This document shows positions 13,025 through 24,379 of a DNA stretch of 64,000 bases, piece after piece (within the stretch, counting starts at the first letter, position 1; each line of letters opens with the position of its first letter). Location: contig CM033121.1 of assembly GCA_019321725.1 (NCBI GenBank), positions 868,001 through 932,000 on the forward strand, given 5' to 3'. The notes under the pieces are model-generated. The model was not told the origin of the DNA. It did no database searches and saw nothing but the letters and a program-made list of their open reading frames with translations. Position numbers and translations under genes: made by a program. The stretch comes from Paulownia fortunei (Eukaryota; Streptophyta; Magnoliopsida; Lamiales; Paulowniaceae).

Positions 13025-15406
13025 ATGGATTGTGCACAGATGAGTCAAGAAAAGCCTACTGCTGTTCCAACACCTTTTCGTGGCCTTCGGGTGCTCCTGG
13101 TTGATAATGATACAGCATCCTTGTTAGACATAGCATCAAAGTTGGAAGATTATTCCTATAGAGGTACATTTATAACCTTTTCTTCTTGTATATTTGCCAT
13201 TACTAGTCTAGAATGTTCAACTTTTCAGGTCTTGGTTTGCTGATGTTCAGCACATCTGAATTTAGCTAAATCGGGCGGTATTAAATTTAACAGTAGAAAC
13301 CTGTAATATTAACATAAAACTAACTTTTATAAATGTTTTGTAAATTTGCTTGTATAAACATTCTAACTATTTTCGTGATTTCATTGATTTTCTTTGTATT
13401 GTTCCTTTTTTTGGTTCAAATACTTGTCATATCTACCAAGGCTTGTCATTGTTAGTCAGGGATCTAACACAAGAAGTAGCCATCTAGTATAGAAATTGTA
13501 TTGATATCTGCAAATGCTTTTAATAGCCAAAAGAAGACTTAGTTTTGTTGGAAATGTATGGATTTAAGAGGACCTGATTCTGGTAAGGTTATTGGATATT
13601 TAGCCTGCTAGAGATCAGAGGTCAACAATTTGTGATGGTCCTCAATGTAGATTCTAAGTGCATAAAAGTTTTATCCACATATAGTTGCAATCCTACAAAA
13701 GAAAATATATATTTTGGATTATAATTCTTTTTGGTTTTGTAACAAAAACTGATTTTTATTGATTTTGTGATTTATCCTACTCAGAGTTTTGTTTTCTGAA
13801 AATTCGTATTTATTGGAGAATTATTGGTTGGATTCCTGTCCTAAAATACTTGGATAGAGTATCTTTGTACTTGTGACTTTCCAGGGCTTTTTTACAGCAA
13901 AATCCACATTTTTAAGAATCTTATGCTGCTTCTCCTTTTTTTCCCTGATGATGCAGTCTGTTAAATTTCTATATGAATCAAAGCTGCACTGCTGAAGTAA
14001 GGGATTAAAAATTTCGATAAAATACATGGGGAAAAAAAATAGAAAAAATCATAGTATTTGAAGATGATCCATAGACGTTTCTCATTCTTTATTTCTTGCA
14101 GTTACCACCACTGAACTAGCTACAGTTGCACTGTCCATTCTCCAAGAACGCACAGATCGTTTTGATCTTGTAATGGCTGATATTAACATGCCAGAAATAG
14201 ACTGCTTCAAGTTTATCAAGAGTGTACAGCTTATCAAGGATTTTCCTATCATATGTAAGACTTGTACTATCACTGAAGTATTTTCGTATTTTTCTTTACA
14301 CATGATTTTCATGTCTGATAACATTTGCATTCAGTGATGTCCTCGGAATTCAAGAAGGATATGGTGGAGGAAGCCATGATAAAGGGGGCATGCTTCTTTC
14401 TGAAAAAACCAATTTCTTCAAAGAATCTCAAGAATGTGTGGCAGCATGTATATAGAAAGAGTAAGTACGAAAATATCAGAGGTGGAAAGGCAGACATCAA
14501 GAGTGATGCTGATCAAGAAGCTGACTGTCATGGAGCTAAGGTAGAAGAGGAGGACAAAGTCCTTGAAATTGTCAATGAAAGAACGTTGTCTGAACCTGAA
14601 AGTGAACAGGTTGGGGACAGCGATCAAATAGAGAATGATCTTGACGATCTTGTAGATGGGAATATGTTAACAAAATTGACAGGAATTTGCACTAAAAGGT
14701 CTATGTCAACAGTAAATGATGGACTCAGAGAATTTAAGAGGAAAAGAACAGAGGATGAAAGTAATGAGAGAACAAGAGCAGTTAGTAGTAACTCAGAACA
14801 AGGCAATTCCCAAAGTCTCAAACCTTTAGCAGGGAATGGGAGAGAAATGGAAGATAAAGAAAACGGAATCCTTGAAAAGAAGTCGCGCTTGTGTTGGACT
14901 CCAGATGTTCACCTCAAGTTCAAGGAAGTTACTGATACAAAAGGGGAGAGAGGTACAAATATTAATTTAGATTACCTAAGTTCATACATCTGATGTCACT
15001 ATAATGTTCCTAGTGAATTGCATGTTCTCCTTTAACATACATGTTCCTATACTTAGAATCACACCCGGAAAGCGTATTAGAGATGATGAAGGAGCCTGAT
15101 TTGACACAGAGCCAGGTTTCCAGCCATCTGCAGGTATCAAGTTTTCTCAATTCATAGAGATGATAAAGGTGCCTAATTTAGCATGTTCATATGCATGTTC
15201 ATTTATGCTATGAAGTAGTTATCATTTGCTGACAGTGGCCCTTCTGTTTCTTTCAGAAATATAGAGTTCAATCACCAACTACTGAACTTAATCGAACAAC
15301 TTCTCTGCCCACTGATCAATCTAAAATCTTTGAAACATCATCAAATTCTCACTCTTTTTGTGAGGGAGTTTCTCACAGCAACCCCCTCAACTCATCCTGG
15401 AGTTGA
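13025..15406 (+). CDS. Type-B response-regulator-like protein, diverged
   Basis: Five exons join in frame: 13025-13163, 14102-14254, 14335-14952, 15057-15133 and 15257-15406 (378 residues). Residues 20-125 form a receiver domain: acidic position Asp27 followed by Asn28 where Asp is usual, probable phospho-acceptor Asp73 in MADINMPEID, and Lys122 in LKKP. A basic patch (REFKRKR) may be a nuclear signal. Residues 279-332 form a GARP/Myb-like DNA-binding domain starting KKSRLCWTPDVH and ending SHLQKYR; its spacing is that of the family although several residues differ. Family knowledge: type-B ARRs are nuclear transcription factors of cytokinin phosphorelay. The reading frame stops soon after SHLQKYR, whereas the family normally continues for hundreds of residues. 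Another frame stays open to 15605, so the 3' end looks frame-broken. It could be a shortened functional gene or a decaying one. Confidence 0.8.
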
Positions 15407-15605
15407 CAGCTTAGAAACACATGGTAACCAGCATAGTCTTTCAAAAAAGTTGGGGGATTTCCATAAGCAGGTAGATAGAAGTCCAAAGCTGGATGAACTT
15501 CAAGCATTCGCAGATTCAAGTCACTTTCCCACTGCTTTTTTGAAGTTACTTCAAGAAACAGATACCACAAAGGAGCCAAACTTTTGTGAAGGTTCACCAA
15601 TTTAA
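15407..15605 (+). pseudogene. Out-of-frame continuation of the response-regulator tail
   Basis: Just after the in-frame stop at 15404-15406, a shifted frame runs open to 15605 and reads like ordinary soluble protein (for example KKLGDFHKQVDRSPKLDEL). A further piece near 15624-15722 in another frame encodes MADVNQKLELMTELASSS. This is what an eroding or mis-sequenced C-terminal tail would look like. I cannot exclude an unrecognised splice. Confidence 0.5.
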
Positions 15606-15722
15606 AGTAAGTTTTCTACCAGGATGGCTGATGTGAACCAAAAGCTGGAGTTAATGACAGAATTGGCTTCTTCATCGTACTCTTTGAATCAAAAGCAACT
15701 TCATGGCCAGTGTGAAAACTAA

Positions 15723-16404
15723 TGAAAGGAAGGAGTGACACAGTGGATCTCAATGTTCAGTTGACTCAATGACAGTTATCTTAAAGTCAGAAGATCTTCT
15801 CCAATGGTGAATAACTTGCATCAAGAAAAGTCTGAAGAGTCCATTTTCTAGGAGGAAACTTTTTCATAGGTCAGTTTCACATTTAAACTCCATCCTAGGA
15901 ACGGAGCAAAAATTCTTAGTTTTAGGGAGCCAAACAGATATATTGGTTCATATGGGTGGATTTGGATTTTTTTTTTTTTTCTATTTACGTATAAGAGAAA
16001 GTGTGGGACGACCGTTTGATCCAACCCTACTAGCTCCGTCTCTATCAAACCCATTTATCATCAATTTTGGAACTGCTGGTAATCACATTATATTTACCAA
16101 GTCTACAGTGATATTTGCTGGTTTAAAGTTGACAACCAAATGTGATTACAATGCTGCTATTGAATCTGCTGCCAGCAGATGAACTTAACTTTTGGGACAT
16201 TACAGATCCTACCTTCAGTTTTATATACTAATCAGATATCAGCAGTTATGCAAGCAACACTATACCATATTTACTTGTTTATGTTGCCTGGGGAGACGGT
16301 GAATGAATATGAATCACACATTACCTAGTGTATAAAATGTTTAGATTAAGTACAGATTATTACTAATTAGGGTTAATGTATTATTATTTACAAACAAAGA
16401 AAAG
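15723..16404. other. Spacer downstream of the response regulator
   Basis: Probable 3'UTR of the response-regulator gene followed by non-coding sequence with a T-rich run at 15966-15980. No further gene seen. Confidence 0.45.
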
Positions 16405-16690
16405 TTACCAGCCAGTGAGCCAAGAATGCACGATTGCCCCATTCATTTGCACGGAGCTATGCCCTCCAAAAATTAATAGAGCCCACCTGAAGTTGGGTAA
16501 GCCCGAGCAGATCTCATCCAAGAATAGGACCACAATGAAGGTGAGAAGGCCCATAGTTGGCCACACATAAATCATTGTCACAGGCCCACCAAAAGCCAGG
16601 CCCTGACTGTATCTCGTGGTCGTTATGCCTGTGAGAAATGATTTGAGAAAGAGAGAGTGGTTGGAAAGTTTGCAATAGCATTGTCCACGT
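16405..16690 (-). pseudogene. Relic exon of a BAT1-like amino-acid permease
   Basis: The minus strand encodes FLTGITTT, then GLAFGGPVTMIY, LTFIVV and EICS in one frame. A one-base shift then gives YPTSGGLY followed at once by a stop, and a further shift gives SWLTGW next to a GT splice-donor-like site. These phrases, in this order, are the family's second-exon landmarks for BAT1/GABA-permease-type APC transporters (bidirectional amino-acid transport). At least two frame changes and a stop codon make it non-functional. I found no other exon of the gene on either side. It lies next to an LPP gene, as BAT1 does in Arabidopsis (from memory). Confidence 0.75.
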
Positions 16691-16722
16691 CCAAAAACCA
16701 AACAGAACCAGGCCCAAGTCAA

Positions 16723-17112
16723 ATTTTCATATTTTTTTAATGAGAGACCATTTTTTAAATTTTCATGAACATGTTCATTTTTTTTAAGACTGAATTATAA
16801 AAATTATCATTGAAACTTAATTAATTACAAAAAGAAAAAAATATTTTTAAAAATTTTAAATACCCTTTTGATATATTTTTTTTTATTTTACAAATATTGA
16901 GGTCATGAGGAGGATATTTATAAAAGAAAAAAAGCAAACCTTAAAAGATAATATCTCAAGAGAGATTATAATTTTAAAAGATAATTAAATTTTTGTATAA
17001 TTAAGCTAAATTTTTAGGGTAAATTTTATAATTTACCCTTTTTTTATTTTATACATGTTTGGACACATTTGACAGGAATAGGATCTGATAATGGGCGCCT
17101 CACCTCTAATAC

Positions 17113-17143
<31 letters not shown>

Positions 17144-17693
17144 TTATATATTTAATATAGAATTTATTCAGATTCTCAACTAATACAAGATAAAAACACG
17201 TGCCTATGAGGAAAGTAATTCGAGTATGATTCCCTAGCACATATTCATTCAAATTTCATTCAAAAAGGAGTTATTCAGATTTTTGACTGATTCTTTGGCT
17301 AGACGGATTACTGCAAAGCAGCAACATGGCACACCCCGATTAATGTCACCACCACCATGAATCCAAAAACTCAATGACATGCTCGATTTTGTGATGGTGT
17401 GTGCTAGATATCACCAAATAAGACAAACTAACAACGTTCAAACCCTGATATATAGAAGTAGAGATTGTGTCAGTCTACGATTTTTCAGTCGATCCAAGCA
17501 AATCATCATGGTAAGAGTAGTCGGGAAGGGGCATAAGCAACACTACTGTCCTACATCTAACAAGAGTATTAACACCTGTTTCTGCTACTTATGTGCATTG
17601 TATGGTCGAACACTAGATTCAATGCCTTCTCCCACTTTCCTTTTGTTCGAGGATTGAGTTCGAGTCGTGAGCATTGGGGTCTGGTAAGTGAGA
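16723..17693. other. AT-rich spacer
   Basis: Non-coding, with (TA)n at about 17112-17140. The part close to 17693 is likely the 3'UTR of the adjacent phosphatase gene. Confidence 0.5.
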
Positions 17694-20600
17694 TCAGACG
17701 TACACACTCTCAAGTTCTGATTGCCTTACAGTGAGACGATTTTCGTTGTTTGTTGATGATCGGTTGTCATTCTGTGACTCTGCCAGCATACTGAAATATG
17801 CATGAGGTGCCCAACCTGCATCTCCCAAACAAATTAGTTCGTTGATAGGAGTAAGCATATCAATGTGAATAGCCACAAGTAGCCTTTCGAAAAATATACA
17901 GGACAAACAGATAGATCTGTTAATATTGAAAATGTGACATAACCGTCATACGCCTCTAAACAGTTTCAAGCATTTGTCCACTTCTTCGGAAATTATATGC
18001 TTAAGTTCTCATTCCTCAATTCCATGATTACAAATCAAGATAATATAAGAACTTGCAACAGAAATAAGAGGGGAGCAAATTCTGGGGATGACTAAGGTGC
18101 TGTTCAGCTTTCACAAATAATTGCACTAAATCCTACACTTCCCTATTCAAGTTTGAAGATGAAATAACATATTGAATTTATGTGGCAAGCATGATTGATA
18201 AATCCTCAAAGCATGTCAGTAATCTAGTGAACAAATTCTACACATAGATATTACTTAGTTCACAAAAATTAGCAGGCTAGATTTTGATAGTCAATAAACA
18301 TATAAGATACAGAGCCATAAGAATGTTGGCCAGCAAACTGTATCTATTCTATTAATTCACAAGCCACTGACGTAATAATGACACATCTCTAGAATTTTGT
18401 TCTTAAAAAGCTTCTATTGATAGTAAAAATGACACATCAATGACCAATCATTCTTATTGCAAGAAATAAATTCAAAACAGAACACAAAATTTGTTTCAAA
18501 CTTCCAATTTTTGTTGAAGAACCTGCTATACTTCAAACAGAAGCACAGTGCAGCCACTATGCCATTCCAATTGTTATCTAAAAACAAGCTCAGAGAAGAA
18601 AAATACCATCTACGTCATATGGTGGTGGGAAGAATTGCAAGTAACAAAATGACGCAACTGTCAACCCTGCACATAGAGCAATTAAAGAAGATTACATATA
18701 AATATACAAGTAAACCATGTAACAAACCAAGTAAACTTGGGAATAGTTTCAATTTCATATTTTAAATACCTAATAGACCTCCAGCAAAGACATCTTGCCA
18801 ATGATGCCAATAATCATCAACTCTTGAAACTCCAACTAATGCCGCAAGGAGTAAGGGCACAAAGATAATGCAGAGCTTTGCTACATGGCCTCTACGATCA
18901 AATACTCTAATTTTACCAGACAAATACCAGGCCAGGAAGCCAAGACCAGCAAAGGACCCTATGAGTCAATAACCCACATGCCATTAAGCTTCTTTACATC
19001 AAATGTACAATTGAAAATACACTAAATAGTTTTCTTTGCAGGTCTTTTTATTATTTAGAAACTAAATAAAACATATTCGAACAAAAAAAGACAGAGCACT
19101 AATTTGCTTGAACTCGAATATAGCCATAAGTCAGCTGTTAGATTCATGAAATCTCTAAACCTAGTAGAAAAGGACAAAGAAAACAAAAATCCTTTCTTGC
19201 AATTTCTTCTCCATTTTGTAGTGAAGTAGGGATGGCATATTTTTAATCTAATTTGAATTAGGAGCACAAAATATCATGTATTGTTCACATGCTTTATGAG
19301 TTTATGATCGAGGTAAAAAATCCACAAAAGTCCCACGAATGTACAAGCATTTAAAAGAGTCATCTCTCATCACAAGATAGGTGGAATCATACAGCTTTAC
19401 TGCCATGCCTCAGGCCCACAAGCATGATCAGACACATGGATGCACCAACTGACTAGCCCTACCTAAGAACCCATGTTTCCATGTGATAGTCAAGTCCTGA
19501 TCTCCTCCCATTCGTGTTGGATATCACATTTTCATGTGATAAACAGAAAAATACCAAAAGGATATGCTCCTAAGACAAGTTAGACTAATGAATGTGAGAG
19601 AATTTAAGCATAATCCGTTAAAAATGAAGTATATCCCCAGCATTAGAGAATGTATCAGTGAGATGAATACCATGTCGTTAAAATACAAAAAACAGGTGCT
19701 TCTGCACTAATATCAGTGAGAAATTAAACAATTCATGAATGATTCTCAAAATAGAGGCAAATTTTACCAACAAAAATACTATATATTCCGAGCAATGGTC
19801 TGTTTAATATTTTGCATGAATGGCATTAGCCATTATATACAAAAAATGCATCAGACCAACTGGTATTAATTAAGACAACAAAACTGATGCAGGAGAACAA
19901 AAGAAGGGAAATTTTAAAGTTCACTGGTTAATATTCAGACGAGAAAAACATATTGGCAACATAGGCTAGAAGACTAAGAGATGGAAAGTTTCTTATAAAG
20001 GAGAAAAACTTGTAGCGCTGACGTAAGTCTTTGAAATGTGCGCAGGTCATACTCACATGAAGTATGTCCGCTGGGAAAACTTTTATGACCTTCTCTTATG
20101 ACACTCTTCAATCCAGTACACTGGACATCCCCTGTCACATTATGAAACAACTATCCACCAAAATGCAGAAGTACTGTTACTGAATAATATTTGTGACAAA
20201 CGCAACAGAAAAGGCTGTGGCTTTAAAATTAAAGGCATACAACAGGACTCACCCCTTTACCATCAGGGAAGCAACGCCAAAAGAAGTCTGGTCGAGGTCG
20301 ACCAACAGCATCTTTAATTGCATCAGTAAGAACACCAGATATAAGTACTGAAAAGAGCAGGCCTGACAGTGGATACATATAATCAATACTATTGCAATTC
20401 TAAGCTACTCATCCATGCAGTTAAAAAGGAAAACGACAGGATTAAAGAAAAGAGAGAATCATACCCAACACAGCTTGGTGTAAATCGTAGACATCTCGTC
20501 GAATAAAGTAAAAGACGATGATGGCAGTGAAAGGCAATATTATTGCAATTATCTGTCATAGATTATTAAGAGCAATTGGTTATCATTTTCCGAGGAAAGG

Positions 20601-20882
20601 AAAATAAAGGTATCACGTCTTATAAGTATATCTAGTTGCGATGGGTTCAAAAGCACACATAGCATACCGGAACAGCCCAAAAGGGAACAGTGTTGTCTTT
20701 CAAAGGGTACTTGAGGTCTGTCATCATATCTTCTCCAACAAACGGTGAAATGGTTCTATGACATTCAGAATGATCTCTATCACCACAAGCAGCATAAGAA
20801 TAAACCAATCATGCATGTGAAACCTGGCTACTTGAGCTCCATGAGATCTTATTGTGTGGGCACCCAACTGAATCTCTGGCAT
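17694..20882 (-). CDS. Lipid phosphate phosphatase (LPP2/3-like), one-base frame break
   Basis: Coding exons: 20882-20668, 20552-20465, 20362-20253, 20150-20057, 18958-18770, 18666-18607, 17815-17694. Together they are 878 bases, one short of a frame for 292 residues. All splice sites and the PAP2 catalytic motifs are intact: KDAVGRPRP (KX6RP), PSGHTS, and [12 protein letters not shown] (SRX5HX3D). The start [15 protein letters not shown] and the end [10 protein letters not shown] are those of the LPP2/LPP3 type. Family role: multi-pass ER/plasma-membrane enzymes that dephosphorylate phosphatidate to diacylglycerol. In the first coding exon, after EPFHR (near 20740), one base is missing; read as is, translation stops after 52 codons, while the next frame gives the expected [11 protein letters not shown]. 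So either this is a young pseudogene or the assembly has an error. Exon sizes match the neighbouring LPP gene exactly at four of the exons. Confidence 0.88.
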
Positions 20883-22080
20883 TTTGACCACCTAGAACAA
20901 ATTGAAGTATTTAGTAGTCGTAACTGATTATCACTTGGAAACTAAACCAATCTGTTAACACAGAAGAAAACATCTCCTCTTTTATCCATCAAGAAAAACC
21001 CTTAATAAAGTCAAAATCACAAATAAAATAGTCATGCAGGCTAAAAAGCGACACCAAAATAAAGTTTGCGAATAGTGTGCATCGAAGGAAAACTATTTTC
21101 AAACTTCAAAATTCAACATATTTTCTATGTTAAACTGAAATGCAGCAGGAAAAGGTCATTAAATATAATTAGTTCAATTTCTGCTGCACAAAATAAATGA
21201 CCATATGCTCGCCATATCAAACAGGGACAAAACAATGCAGATTGCTAACTTCTTTCTTCCTGTAAAATTTTCATTTGTGATTTTTTTTTTCCAGTAAAAT
21301 TTTCATTTGTGAACTATAGACTATAGCACATACTTTCATCTGTTAATAACAGAATAAGATCTCCACTTGATATTCCAATTGATTGAGTCCATTCTCGCTG
21401 TCCAAACATAAAACAACAAAAGGAACAAAATGAATTTCCAAATTTACATTAGCAGCACCCAAAATGAACTATATACAAAAGAAGTTTCAAACAAAAAAAA
21501 CTTGAATACGCTCAAATCCATAGCCAAAGGAAAAAATCATCATTTCTAAACGCTAAAAGGCTGACTAATCCAATTGAGTGAGTCCATTCTCGCTGTCCAA
21601 ACATAAAACAACAAAAGGAACAAAATGAATTTCCAAGTTTACATTCGCGGCAACCAAAATGTATTATATACAAAAGAAGTTTCGAACAAAGAAACTTAAA
21701 TACGCTCAAATCTCATAGCCAAAGGAAACAAATCATCATTTCTAAACGCTATAAAGCTGACTAATCACAGAACATAATAACGAATACAACCAAAAAATCA
21801 ATTTCTCCAACAGGTAACTAATAATTTTCAAACAAAAAATAAAGCGTTACTGTAAAAAAAAAAAAAAGAACATCTAAATTTAAAACAAAAAGAAAAAAGA
21901 AAAAACGAGCTAGAGAAATACGGAATGTGAACCTGAGGAGAGCAAAAGCCTGTCAAAGCGCGTGAGAGAGAGAGCGAGTTTCTCCAAAACTCAAATAAAT
22001 GTAAAAATCTAAGCGGAAAAGGACAGGAAAAACAGAGAGGAAACACGCGGAGTGGTTTCTTCACCAAATCTACCTAGCCA
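20883..22080 (-). other. 5' leader and leader intron of the LPP2/3-like gene
   Basis: An acceptor ends at 20892, nine bases before the ATG, so the leader is split. A candidate donor lies at 21933/21932. The leader exon (about 21933-22080) has no long frame from an ATG. The intron contains a 195-bp tandem duplication, listed separately. Confidence 0.5.
21375..21766. repeat. 195-bp tandem duplication in the LPP leader intron
   Basis: Two copies of a 195-base unit start at ccaatt, positions 21375 and 21570. Both contain the block gagtccattctcgctgtcc and end with ctgactaatc. They differ by scattered substitutions and small indels, so the duplication is not brand new. Non-coding. Confidence 0.9.
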
Positions 22081-24379
22081 TTTGCTATACTTTGATTGCT
22101 TATACTGATTAAATTCAGGACCATTTTTCCAATTTCAAACTCAAAAACGAATGAGAGAGAAAGAGGGTGAGACGGTGGGGCTGACGGTTTCGTCTTCTTT
22201 TGTCAAAAGAGAAAGCAACTCCAATCCAGATATACTGAACTCGTATAAAGAATCAATGAATTTTTGAATTATTTAAATACAATTTAAAGATACAGAATGA
22301 GTTTGTTAATTTTCAATGCACGGCTTTGTATGGTTGGTTCATTTTCAAATTATGTTTTGCTTTTCTACTATTTTATAATACCGAAAATATATTGATTTTA
22401 CTTATTAAATAAATTATTTTTTAAAATTTTTATAAATAATTATCAATTTCGAATATAAATATCTTTTTTGATTAAAGTAGGACTCAAAATATCAATGTTG
22501 ATATGATGTATTATTAATTTTGAAATAATTAAAATTTATAATTGAATAATAATTTTTCTTTTTATAATGAAACTCATAAAAAAATTAAATAATAATTTTT
22601 TAATCCAACAGAATTTGATTGATGAAAGAAAATATTTGATTTCTCTTATATTAAAATGTTATTTTTAATCTACAAATAATAATATATTTACACTATATTC
22701 AAAGAAATTGTCAGTTTCACTCAAAAATCAATATAAAAAATAAAAATATATTCGAAAACATTTAAAATAACTGATGAAAATAAAAAATAAAACCATACAT
22801 GACCTAAATGTTTTAATTTAATTTTTCTTACTGTTTGTTTGAAATCTTTCAAAATAAGATATTATACTGTAAAATATAATATTTTAAAATTATTATCTTA
22901 ATTAAAATAAATTTAAGTCTCCCATTGTTTGTGTTTTTAAATTATGTATTTGAAAATTTGTGAACCATTTATATTTATGAAAATTATAAATATTTTTATG
23001 TATAAATCTATATCTTTGTGTAATTAAAAAGACCTTCAATTTAAATTTTGGTAATGCTCATTATTTATTTATTCAAAAAATTTGTATAGTGTTTTGAAAG
23101 TTATGTTATTTTTTTCTTTTTTCCAACAGTATAAGCATATGATTAGTTTGGTCTTAAAATAAATTTTTATTTAAATCTTTGATCAAATAATATTAGACGA
23201 AGGTATTTAAGAAAAATCTATATAACTCATGTTAATTCTTGCTTATTTTCATTATTCTTATTCTTTCATAGTTTGAGAGTGATTGTCAATAATTTCTTTT
23301 ATTCAACGAATAATTTTATTTCCAATCTCTCTACTTTTTTATATGACTCAAAAAATAATAAGACGAAATTCAATTGCTAATGATATACTTTTAACTTTAC
23401 CTCTGAAAAAAGCACGTCCCATTTTGGATCTCTAGCAGTTTTCTCTATAGAAGTACAGGAATCCCATTTCATTATGTACAATTGTACATTTGTGAATCAA
23501 ATGTAGATACTCCTCTAACTTTATTATTTTATTATTAGTGGATAAAAAGTTACTTTTAATAGTTAAAATTATATTAAGTTGAACGTCACTATAAAATAAA
23601 ATTATTCATTTTGAAATAATTTATTGTTGTAGAATAATCCAACCATTTCCAACAAAGTATCAGAAATTAACCTTAATTTTATGAACTAAATATAGTACAT
23701 GTCTAAATAATTCATCATTTACTTTTCAACAAAAAAAGAAATAATTCTTCATTATTATAAATAAGCCCATCATAATCAGGTTTCCACGTTTAGTACCTTC
23801 CATTGTTCCTGGTGGTTGTGTTTTGCTCTTTATATCACATTAATTCCTTTAACATGTGACAAAAGTAACCCAAAAGTAAAAATTACTTTGATTCTCTTAT
23901 ACTCAATGCTACTTTAAGTAAGAGACAAGTATGGCCTTGCTGCCTATTCTCCTTAAAATTGCCTTCCCTTCCCAGCTAGGTGTCCACCCATTTTAAAGAA
24001 GATGTGCAACTTTCTTTTCTTCTTCTTCTTATTTTTAATTTATAAATTCTTTGTTTTATAATTTATAAAATTTATTTACGTGATTGTAATACATAGTCAC
24101 AATTACAATTATAAAATTTTATACAGGTGATCTTGAAGCGTGATTTTTTATTTTGTAAACCTAAACTCAACATGAAGCAACAGCACTTTTGTAATACTAA
24201 GCAAATAGTTTTTATACAGCTAATAATTCACTTAAATTATTGAAATGGGTACCATCATCAAACATATCTTCACAAGATGAAGGGGGGAAGATGAACAAAT
24301 TCACCAACTAGATACTAACAGCAGAATTGGTTACTGAGGCAACACAGTTGAGAAGAGCGAATAACAAATATCTCTAGTT
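22081..24379. other. AT-rich spacer between the two LPP genes
   Basis: No gene seen. The first 150 bases are probably the promoter of the LPP2/3-like gene. The rest is extremely AT-rich, and the last part is likely 3'UTR of the LPP1-like gene. Confidence 0.55.

Noticed and set aside
15600..15630. A very short intron (gtaag...ccag) joining the response-regulator tail pieces
   Set aside because: The implied intron is only about 16 bases, far below what plant splicing accepts.
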